Positions 33,094-42,653 of a DNA stretch of 64,000 nucleotides are shown here, piece after piece. A program made the translations under genes and the position numbers. The stretch is from Spirodela intermedia (taxonomy: Eukaryota; Streptophyta; Magnoliopsida; Alismatales; Araceae), in the NCBI GenBank assembly GCA_902729315.2, contig LR746267.1, forward strand, positions 7,876,424 through 7,940,423, in the 5' to 3' direction. Within the stretch, counting starts at the first letter, position 1, and each line of letters begins with the position of its first letter. Below the pieces are notes generated by a model. That model saw only the letters and a list, made by a program, of their open reading frames with translations. It searched no databases and was not told the DNA's origin.

Positions 33094-34545
33094 TCATTCG
33101 ATGTAGACTTTCTTGCTATTCATGCCTCTGAACCTGCATATGTCCTCGAAGAAATCATCCGCCATCTCGTTGCAGTTCTTCATCTGGGAGATTCTGATGA
33201 TCATCCTCCTCAGCCGGGGGCTATGCTTGACCAGCGACTCTAGGGTGCTCAGCTTCTGCTCTGCGTTCAGAGGAGACCTCACGGTGATCACTACTTCCTC
33301 CAGCCATGGGATGCCAAATCTGGAGTCCAGCTGCAAAAGGACGGAGAGGCGGCTGGTCAACCGACGGGGAACTTGAGGGAGAAGAAGAAGCAAGCGAGCT
33401 AGGGAGAGAGAGAGAGAGATCAAGTACACACACTCTGTAGGCTGTCCTTCTGGCAGAGAGCGGCGAACATGGCGCCGTGGATCTCGAAGACCCGGAGCTT
33501 CTGGTGGGCGTTGAAGAACTGGACGAGGTCAACGGGAGGGAAGGGCTGGAGCCGATCGAAGTCTCCGCTGAATTCGATCTTCATAACCAGGTGCCTCACC
33601 TCGGAGGCACAGTGCAGGACGGAGCTTACCGCGTTCCAGCTCCACTGGACCCCTCTGAGCGACAGGAACTGGAGGACCGGCAGCTTCTCCATCTCCACCA
33701 TCTCCACCTTACCTGGAACCGTAGAGAACGAACATTCATGGGTCGTCTTCAACCTCCGTACAGTAGCCAAAGAAAAGAAAAAGAAGAAAAAAAAAAAAAC
33801 CTGCGGTCTTGGAGATGGAGAGGCTCTGGAGGAAGTGGGTGTGCTTGAGGAGGACCCAGCTGAAACCCTGGATCTCCAGAGCATGAAGCTTGGGGGAGCT
33901 GACAGAGAGAGTCCTGCTGCGGGGGCCGAGGAAGTCGAGCCGGCACTTCTCAAGCAGCTGCAGGTCAATGGAGAGGGAACCCACGCCGTCACAGCCAAGC
34001 AGAGCGAGGTGGGTCAGATTCGGACAGGCCTGGATGGTCTCCGACAGGGCGAGGTCGCGGAAGGCGGCGCCGACGATCTCCATGGTCCGCAGATTCAGGA
34101 AGGGGCTCCAGTTGGGGGAGGCGGTGAGACAGACCCCCCAGAGCTTGAGGGACTCCAATCCCCGGGCGGAGGAGATGCAGTCGAGCCGGCCGGAGGAGGC
34201 GACGGCGCTACCACCGCCCTTTTCGACGAGGCTGTCTACGCGGAGCTCCAGGCGGCGGAGGGAGGGGGCCTTGAGAGAGATCCAGGAGGAGAGGACGGCG
34301 GCGGAGAAGGGGCAGTAGATGACGAGATCCTCGAGGCGGAGGGATTGAGAGATCATGCGGCCGATGACGGCGTCGGCGTGCGAGAGCGGCATTCCCTCGA
34401 ACGCGTTGCGGGGGAAGTACAGTGCCGGCACGTATGGGACGGTCTCCTTCCACCGCCGCGACACGCAGGTGCAGCTCGCCAGGTCCCTGGCATTGCTCAT
34501 CCGGGAGAGGACGTAGTGGACAATGGCGTCCGGCGCCGAGTTCAT
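33094..34545 (-). CDS. F-box protein with leucine-rich-repeat-like C-terminus
   Basis: Three exons (33801-34545, 33432-33712 and 33094-33330) join in phase to 420 residues. The F-box is at the very N-terminus: PDAIVHYVLSRMSNARDLAS, then CVSRRWKE, about residues 4-45. The rest consists of irregular leucine-rich segments (SLRRLELRVD, GLESLKLWGV, NLRTMEIVG, NLTHLALLG, KLHALEIQG, LQFLSLRGV, WLEEVVITV) ending in a basic KKVYIE. F-box proteins bind SKP1 in SCF ubiquitin ligases and recruit targets through the repeats; it resembles the At1g10780 type. The target is unknown. Intron 1 is only 88 bases, with a donor followed by a long T run. A 395-codon frame on the opposite strand is an artefact of codon bias. 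Confidence 0.88.
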
Positions 34546-34963
34546 CTTCTTCCACCTCTTTCCCCCCCCCCCTCTCCTCCTCTCTTCTCTCTATCAGCGG
34601 GCGCACACAGAAACTCAGTAGAGAGAGAAAGGAAGAGAGAAGGGGGGGAGATTTAAAACTTATAGGGGACTGGTGGGGTAGGGATGGATCATGGTGAAGA
34701 GGCGGCGAGGAGCGACGCCGGCGTGGGAGCGTGGGAGAAGCAGCTCTCGCTCTTGTTTTTTGAAACTTGGGACCGTTCGAGTAAGTAGGTCCCCGCCCTC
34801 TGCCCACATAAAAGATAAAAATCAAATCTTTTCGAAACTTTTTGGACCCGATCGATTCCGCCGTCGCCAAACTCCCCCCCTCTCCCTCACGTGTTTCACA
34901 GAGGGAGAAACAGAGAGAGGGAGAGCTTGAAATTTGAAACCTGGAGCCAGGTCGGGCTCAGAG

Positions 34964-34964
<1 letters not shown>

Positions 34965-35048
<84 letters not shown>

Positions 35049-35062
35049 CATCTCTCTCTCTC
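34965..35062. repeat. Long (CT)n microsatellite
   Basis: Sixty-nine bases of pure CT (34965-35033), then a further impure CT run to about 35062. It is the longest simple repeat in the window. Confidence 0.95.
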
Positions 35063-35420
35063 AACGGCAGCCGTTGACCCTTTACCATACTACTAACAAC
35101 ACAAACTTTAATATCACCGAGATTTTTCATTGAGACATTTCTCACGATACACAGACGGAATTCCAATCCCCACTCGAGATCTCTACCGCCGCCGCCGGTG
35201 GTTGTCAGGAGCTGTCAGGACCTGACCTGTATCTCTGGCCCAGGTCTGGGCCTCAAACGGCCACAACCCAACTGAAAGCCCAATACCTCTCTCTCTCTCT
35301 CTCCAGCTGGCCGGGCCGGGCCTGTATCGTCAGGGATGACTGGGCTTGGTCGCAAAGCCCTCCCATTGGCGGCCCTGGTCAACTAATATAAGCTTGTTCG
35401 GGATGGAGAATTATCTTTAG

Positions 35421-35428
35421 AAACCCTA
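35421..35428 (+). promoter_or_regulatory. Telo-box AAACCCTA upstream of the ARGLU1-like gene
   Basis: AAACCCTA is found here and again at 35628-35635 (AAACCCTAGG). This motif is common near transcription starts of plant genes for translation and RNA processing. Function here is inferred from position only. Confidence 0.4.
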
Positions 35429-35735
35429 TAGAGATCGCGGGAGTTTTATTGTCCACTTCGCCGGATGGAAAAAGCCCTGAGATAAGAACAAGATTCGAGT
35501 GTTCTCGCCGAAATCCGATACGAACCCTATCTGGTGAAGAATTCAACGAATTTGGGGTGATTGACGATCGGGAGAGTCGCTTCGAGGATGTGCAGTTAAT
35601 TGTTTTCGGGGACGGGCATATTCTCGGAAAACCCTAGGTTTGATGTGGGGAGGAAGGGCACGGAAGGGCAAGGAAGGTCAAGTCTGGCGGAGTCCATCAC
35701 CGTCGCCGTCACCAACAGGGGCAACGATATCCTCC

Positions 35736-35738
<3 letters not shown>

Positions 35739-35767
<29 letters not shown>

Positions 35768-35778
35768 CCCCCCCCCCT
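35739..35778 (+). repeat. (TC)n plus C-run in the ARGLU1 leader
   Basis: A pure TC run passes into about a dozen Cs, then TTCTCTCTTTCTCTCC. It is an uninterrupted pyrimidine tract of about 60 bases, some 170 bases before the ATG. Confidence 0.85.
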
Positions 35779-35947
35779 TCTCTCTTTCTCTCCTTCTGAA
35801 ACACGCACAGACGCACGCACACTGATCGTCCTTTTTGTATGTTTCGCTCAGATCAAATCTTGTTTTGGATAGACTTTGCTGAAGTCCGATTTAGCTTGAA
35901 CCTGCTGGAGCATCGTGGTGAGAAGCTGGGGGGAGGGAGGAGAAAAG

Positions 35948-38900
35948 ATGCCGAGGACTGTGTCCCGATCGCCATCGTACCGTCGGAAGTATTCGCCGTC
36001 TCCGGTCGCTCATGGCCGATACGGTAGCAGTAGGAGAAGCCGGAGGGACCGCAGCCGTTCCCCGTATTCATACAGGTCTCATCTCTAGCCCTCTGCTCCG
36101 GTTTCCATCACCTGCTCCGATAGACGCAGGTTTATCTTTGCATCATCTGCTTTTTTTCTCTCTTCTTCTGCTTGCAAGGAGAAAACGAGAAGAAATACTT
36201 CAATCTGTAAAAATTGCCATACGATCCACCGTCCGAAAAAACATCGAAAGCAGAAATCGGGACAGAAAACTGAAGATAATGATTTATTGAAGGGTATCGG
36301 ACTTCGAAATTACCTCTTAAGCTTCTCGCTGATACGCATCTTCTTCTAGAAGTGAGTTATATCTTGTGTAACGAGGTAGATGGCCTCTGACCGAGCAGTA
36401 GACATCGGGATATATGAGAGTAGGTTTCAGTAAGAGGATGGAAGATGGCAAAAGGGAAGGGAAAGTGGTGTAGTGCGAAAGGATGGAGCGTTTGCTGTTT
36501 AGTTGGGCAGTAGTTTGTGTCAGTTGCGGCTCTGCATCTGTGACGGCATTCATGCTTGTTTCTTCTTTGAAAACTATCGCAGAAAAGGTGGAATTAACGA
36601 TGTTCTTTATTTTATTTGGTCTCCTAATCGTCAAACAAGATCAATAATAATACGGGAAGTGTATAAATTGCAAACTATATATTAGAAAGTTAAGCAGACC
36701 ATTTCTGGCACGCTCTGCCTCGCTCCCCTCTTCCTCCCTCTCGCTGTCTCCGTCTCTCTACGTAATTGTATCATATTGCTGCGCTTTCACCAGTATCTTT
36801 GCAATCAAATGCGTCCATTGACCAAGTGCTTTTTTCCATCAAAATCTGTTCAATCTTCAAAGGAAAGGGTTCAAGCCAATGTAGAACCTTTTAATTAGCT
36901 TGCTGTTTTGGTTCGCTGTTGTTCTTGAGGGATGCTTATCTTGCCTATTTATTGATTGATATGCGTTATCCTATGTGAAGAGGACCAAAATAGATGGTCA
37001 AGGTGCCTGTAGATTCTCTTTGAATGGATCTCTTCAGAAGCTTGTTCATATCTCTTTCGCCATTGTTAGTATTTGACACTCCAACCTTTTCTAAGAAAAG
37101 TATTAATGCAGTGGTAAGCACTACAGATGTATGTGACCATCAGGCCTTAGAAACTACGATCAACAGCATTACACCAGAGGGTCTTCTCACATTAGTTTGG
37201 TAAACATATTCATTCATCTGATTTGAAGATACAAGATTAAATACTTGAACGAACGATTCATTGACAAGGCTTTCACATGACATCCGGTGCCATTCTCTCT
37301 TACCCGTTGTAATATCTGACAAAGGAAAGGATGTGTCAATGCTGATGATGAATATTATCGTCCGTCCTTACTTAACTTGTATAAGAGTGGGTTATGAGGA
37401 AAATCTGAGTGTGCATCGTTTAAACTAATGACGACTGAGTTACCTGCGATCACTATATATACTGCATCATGTCTACCACATTAGGTAAGTTGTAAAACTG
37501 TCTTCATCCTCACCTGATTTCATACATTGGTGTACAGGAGACGAAGTCGTTCCATTTCTCCAAGACACCACAAAAGCCGGTCCCCATCAGCTAGGCGCCA
37601 TAAAAGCCGTTCTCCAACTCCAAGGAGATCTAAGAGACAAAGCACAAGGAGCCGCACAAAGTCTCCATTTGAAAAATCTCCCAGTCCAAGGATCGAGTCA
37701 CTGGAGAAGAAAGCCTCCATAGAAAAATTGACAAAAGAAGAAGAAGAAAAGAAAAGGTACTCAAATAGTTACTGTAATGCAACTTACATCAGATCTATCA
37801 TTTTGTTTTCCCTTTAGGTACTGAAATGCACAAAGTTATGCTACTGTCGTTCATCCGTTGTAGCTTGGCTTCATGGATCATGGCATAGTTGGTCGCCTGA
37901 GCTCCCACACCACTCAGGGGCTGCCTTGGTCCTGAAATCATTCATTTATAAATTGGTGTAACTGTCACGGAAACAGAGAGCATGAACTACGGCCTCTCCA
38001 TGAACTATACAGTAAACACAATAATGGGAATCATTTGCAAGAGACCAGAATTAAATTTCAACGACGAATTATCAGACCATCACGATGAAGAACCTCAAGA
38101 AAAAACCAGTTCAGACTATAAATCAAAAAGTCTCTGAGTGACAGATTGCGCACTGTTCATATGCATTGACAGAGGCGGTATAACTAGGTCGTCAAGGACC
38201 TAGTTCATCTCATGTGGCTCTAAATTTCATTACGCTATTCTCTTGTTTTCTAATTGTACAGAGGCAGTCATCAGATATGATTTTTCAGTATGTGGTTTAC
38301 TTATATTAAGCTCTGGAGCTACAAGAAAGCTTCTGGCATGGTCAGGTGAGGAAGTTAAGTTGCAAAAAACAATACCCACGAAGGTGAAGGCTCTTTTTGC
38401 AATGGATGTAGGTTGTAAGGATCCGTTCTGTTACGTAAAGGTACCATTTTATATGTTGTCTGTGGGTCAATCGGCTCAGTAATTTCTTCATGTTTATTTA
38501 CAAATAAGAATAACCCGTCATTTCCTGCTTTATATTTTAACAAAATGAAGACTTTTTTGAGTGTCAGCGCAGTGGTTTCACATGAAAATTAATGTTCTTT
38601 CGTGATTAGTTTTCAACCTGCAACAGGTTATGACATTCTTCGCCACAGGCTTTTCTGAAGGAAGCTTCTGCTATAGTTCTTCAACTTGTTATATATTGAT
38701 GATACCTTTGGTGCCTCGTTTATCTACTGTTCTCCGGTTTGAAAACTCGTTAATTTGGATCAGGAATCTTTTATAGAGGTATGCCTTGAAAGCACAGGAG
38801 GATTAATTTGCTATAAAATAAGTGAGCTTGTTCTTGTTGCTTGTCGATTTCCTTCCCCAAAGGAACCTTAATTCAGATGATGGAGCGACAGATCATAGTT

Positions 38901-39571
38901 CCAGTCAAACATCTCATCTGATTTATTTATTTTTTTCTCCCATCTCAAGCAGGCGACAGCAGGAGGCAGAATTGAAACTGTTAGAAGAGGAAACCACGCG
39001 GAGAATCGAAGAGGCTATTCGGAAGAAAGTTGAGGAGAGCTTAAATTCCGAGGAGGTCAAGCTGGAAATCCAGAGACGGATAGAAGAAGGCCGAAAGAAG
39101 ATGCTCAACGAAGTCACAGTCCAACTCGAGAAGGAGAAGGAGGCTGCCCTTGCCGAAGCTAGGCAGAAAGAGGTTAGCTCTTTCTGTGGGTTGACTATTC
39201 TGATAAAAATGTTTGGATTACCTAAATTCCAATCAAATTATTGAGAAAAAAATATATATGTTTACATTGGGTTGACTTCTATAACAATCCCTTTTGTGTG
39301 GCAGGAGCAAGCTCGGAGGGAGAGGGAGGAGCTTGACAAGATGCTCGAGGAGAACCGGCGGCGGGTGGAGGAAGCCCAGAGGAGGGAAGCCCTGGAACAG
39401 CTGCAGAGGGAGGAAGAACGGTACAGGGAATTGGAGCGCCTCCAGAGGGAGAAGGAGGAGGCCATGAGGAGGAAGAAGCAGGAAGAAGAGGAGGAGAGGG
39501 CCAACCAGATGAAGTTGCTCGGTAAGAACAAGACCCGCCCGAAGCTCTCATTCGCCATCAATTCCAAGTGA
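35948..39571 (+). CDS. ARGLU1: ARGLU1-like arginine/glutamate-rich splicing cofactor
   Basis: Four exons (35948-36075, 37538-37756, 38953-39172, 39305-39571) join in phase to 277 residues. Residues 1-105 are an Arg-Ser domain (PRTVSRSPSYRRKYSPSP, RRSRSISPRHHKSRSPS, TPRRSKRQSTRSRTKSP). From about 108 to 265 the chain is one long charged coiled coil (KLTKEEEEKKRRQQEAELKL, RREREELDKMLEENRRRVEE, ERLQREKEEAMRRKKQEEEE). It closes with NQMKLLGKNKTRPKLSFAIN, the conserved ARGLU1 C-terminus. In animals ARGLU1 is a nuclear speckle protein that modulates splicing and interacts with Mediator. The first two introns are unusually long for this gene (1.46 and 1.20 kb) beside the third (132 bases). The reading is clear. 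Confidence 0.9.
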
Positions 39572-39797
39572 CCCAGTTCCCTCTGCTGGCTTGATCCCTC
39601 CCCCCTCCTCTTCGTGTATTGAAAATCGGGATGATCTTCTGATAACCCACGGCTTCTTGGTAGCGCCACTTTGAGGAGCTGCCGTTAGCTCTCTCATTGC
39701 GTGCGCTGCTCTTTAGACGCTTTGATGTAAGTGATGAGTCCGGGACCTCAACGTCGAGAAAATCGTCATTGTTACTATTGTTTTTCTCATAAGTGAG

Positions 39798-39852
<55 letters not shown>

Positions 39853-40185
39853 ATGTGTATACATTCTCGCTGCATGTGGTTTAAGGTAGATACGTGTGTT
39901 CATCAGATACTGATGGATATCTCTCTTGGGTATGAAAAGAGCGGGCTTTCAACCTGCGGCCTGCTATCTCCTTCAAGAACCAGAGCGGACATCATCTCGT
40001 TCTCGCCAAAAACCAGGAAAAGAAAGGATTTCCCTGCGATGCTTTCGAGAATAATACGATGGAACAGGAGCTGAAAAAGCTCCAGTCTCTGTGCATGGTA
40101 CCAGTGGGACGACGGAGGAGGGCACCGAATATTTGAAAACAAAATCGAGACGGAAGAAGAGATGGAGCCGCCTGCCCCCACGGCG
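39572..40185. other. Spacer between ARGLU1 and SAUR copy b (convergent ends)
   Basis: It contains the ARGLU1 3' region and a CT microsatellite at 39801-39847. No other gene is seen. Confidence 0.4.
39801..39847. repeat. (CT)n microsatellite
   Basis: Forty-seven bases of pure CT, about 230 bases after the ARGLU1 stop codon. Confidence 0.9.
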
Positions 40186-40518
40186 CTAGCAGGTGTTCAA
40201 CGAGAAGGAGCGGCGTCGGGGACAGCGGTGGTTGCCGGAGATGGGCGGCCCTCGTTCGATGAGCCGGCGGAGGTGGATGAAGTCATCGACCGAGCACGGC
40301 AGCTTCAGCGGCCCTGCGGAGGGGTAGCCGTAGACGTCCTGAGCCGCCTCCAGCAGTCCCATGAACAGTGGGTGGCGCATATAAGATATCGGGATCGCGA
40401 AGCGCGGGAGGGTGGCGGCGGCGGCGCCGCCGCCGGTGCCGTCGTCGAGGCCGACGGTCACTACGAGCCATCCCCTCTTCACCTTCTCCCCCTTCTTCTC
40501 CTCCGTCTCCCTCCTCAT
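40186..40518 (-). CDS. SAUR: SAUR-type auxin-responsive protein (copy b)
   Basis: An intronless 110-residue protein whose core closely matches the copy at 15256-15594. Visible segments are GEKVKRGWLVVTVGLDDG, RFAIPISYMRHPLFMGLL, EAAQDVYGYPSAGPLKLPCS, VDDFIHLRRLIERGPP and a basic GNHRCPRRRS tail. It has a longer Gly/Ala loop before the core than copy a. The ATG at 40518 (MRRETEEKKG) matches the second ATG of copy a; the open frame further upstream runs into the CT microsatellite and is not coding. The role is that of SAUR proteins: auxin-related growth control through PP2C.D inhibition. Confidence 0.9.
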   Translation of the reverse strand: MRRETEEKKGEKVKRGWLVVTVGLDDGTGGGAAAATLPRFAIPISYMRHPLFMGLLEAAQDVYGYPSAGPLKLPCSVDDFIHLRRLIERGPPISGNHRCPRRRSFSLNTC

Positions 40519-40623
40519 CCTGCACTCCTCGACTGGACTTTCCCTAGGAGGTGAGAGCTCGAGGGAAGGGGAAGGCCACTTTGCCCATGATGAACAGGAA
40601 AAGGCCAATATAATGCGTCCAGG

Positions 40624-40673
<50 letters not shown>

Positions 40674-42653
40674 CCTCGAACTTTGAAAGGGTATTACCAA
40701 CGTCATTTTATGCGTAAAAAAATACTAATAAATGAATCGTTCATAATCTCCCTCTCTCTCTCTCTCTCTCCCTCTCTCTCTCACTCACTCTCACTCTCTC
40801 TCTCTGTGGCAGGCTGACGACATGTCTTATTTCCAAAGGGATGGTAGCGTAGGCCAGAGAAATGAGGGTGCGACGTGGTCTCATTACAGACCTCATCAGA
40901 TAGTCAACTTGCCCATCCTTCCATTGGCCTTTAGAGAGATCGTGCCCCTGTTGCTGGTGGAGTTGACCCGATTTGGCGTCTCCGAGAAGGTGAAATCCCC
41001 ACCCGCCAAGATCCGCCAGAGGTCAAACGTCTTCTTCCGGCTATTTGTGTTCGTTGACTAAGTCACACCTGCTCCACGTGTCAGATAATCTTTAATGGTA
41101 ATTTTAAAAAATATTATAAAAGTAGAAAAAACAGCGGAATTTCAGGGAAATATGATTCTTAATAATAAAAAAAATGATTTATTAAGAATTTTCAGGGAAA
41201 TGAAAAATCTAAGCTACATCCTTCAGATCCAAACAGAACCAAGCTTGGATCTTAAAATGAATGAGAATTGCTATGAGAAATAAATGAGATTTATGATCCA
41301 ACAAAAACGTAAGAAAATCCATCTTCATCATAATCTTTTGCTCATATTGAGAAGCAAGGAATGAAGGGAACCCAGAGCCTGTCATTTAATTCATAACCAT
41401 GGTAGAATATAAGCAAAGACCAAGCTAATCACATCATTAAGACCTCCTCTCTTCTGATTTTTTTAGAGCAATTTCCTTCTGTCCCCTCATGAACTAAATC
41501 AGGTTCCACTAAACTCGCCTCCCTCTCTACAAACATCTCGTTCTTCTTTCCCCCCCACTTGTCCTAGATAGAAATGACGAGAGTCCCAAGTCGAGTGTTT
41601 GTATACTGTAATTGGCATCTCACTCCCAATGATCACATCTCATTATGGGTCAAATGCCCCAAGAACAAGAGAGTGATCCTCATTAAAGTATACTCATAAA
41701 TACACAAACATATGATCATCAATAAATAGTAGTAGAAAATACGATACCTTTGAGTGTGTAGAATCTTCATGCATAAGACTATTTTGTCGGTGAGGATCAT
41801 CCTTGGTATACTCCACTCATTTATTTCCTTTCTGAATGCAAGTGGGTCGGATTAATTTTTTATTATTATTATTATTATTCTACTAAATTTGTAGCACCGT
41901 CCACGCAGAAGTATAATTGGAAAAAAAAAAACCCAATAATTACTGCACAATCCATCTCTGCCATTCTGATACACTGATGATCAATCATACTGCATGAATG
42001 GAGAAAAAAATAAATCCATCAGAATGGCTGTATATATAATCATCAAATTGAAGGTACTGTAACAGTTGCCAAAAGTGGTGAGACAGGAACATAATTGCCA
42101 GTTCGTAGCATATTTTGACAAAGAATATGGTTAACAGAAAGAAAATCATTTTATCATTTTAAATGGTTAAGTTCAAAAAAAAAATTCAAAAGGATATGAA
42201 TATTAACTCACCGAACCTGATACAGTTGGCATGAACATGTACGTCACCAAGCATTTGCTGAAGGGTTAACAAGCAAATTCTGGTGAGATTAAACCTTATT
42301 TTCTGGACCAATCGATCACCTGCAAGAATCATACACCGGGAGTCAAAGTAAGAAAAAAGCTGAAATTTAACATGGCCAGACAGAGATGAAAATATTCTGC
42401 AACTTGTCGTCTGCTAAAAACTAAAAATGGTAAATTAATGATAATTCTAAGAAAATGGGACATACTTTGGTCAAACAACGATTGAACGTGGTCAGAGTAC
42501 CAGTGGCCCAAGAGGCTGACCATTCAATATGACCTATGGGCACAAAAAAATTGCAACCTTGTGATCCAAAGGGCCAGCCACAATCATTGAATGTGGGCTT
42601 TGCTTCCACAAGGTCCTCCAACTACATTATCAGACAAGATACTACAAGGCGCA
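40519..42653. other. Spacer upstream of SAUR copy b and downstream of the PPR gene
   Basis: It contains a (CT)n run at 40625-40669, an impure CT run at 40750-40805, and a frame of 79 codons at 40822-41061 that resembles nothing known. From 41080 the DNA is AT-rich. I see no gene; part of 42200-42650 may be the PPR 3' untranslated region. Confidence 0.4.
40625..40669. repeat. (CT)n microsatellite upstream of SAUR copy b
   Basis: Forty-five bases of pure CT, about 110 bases before the SAUR start codon; on the gene's strand it is a GA run in the promoter or leader. Confidence 0.9.

Larger units (their letters stand above)
34546..35947. promoter_or_regulatory. Divergent promoter region of the F-box and ARGLU1-like genes
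   Basis: The spacer holds a C-run and GA-rich leader of the F-box gene (34560-34650), a large CT microsatellite (34965-35033), AAACCCTA telo-box motifs at 35421 and 35628, and a pyrimidine tract in the likely ARGLU1 leader. No additional gene is supported. Confidence 0.45.

Noticed and set aside
33469-34656. A 395-codon open frame on the plus strand opposite the F-box gene
   Set aside because: It is antisense to well-supported F-box exons, runs through both the intron and splice borders, and its composition (Gly, Glu, Ala) mirrors the GC-rich codons of the real gene.
40519-40671. Upstream extension of SAUR copy b
   Set aside because: It begins in the microsatellite with alternating Arg-Glu residues and is not shared by copy a.
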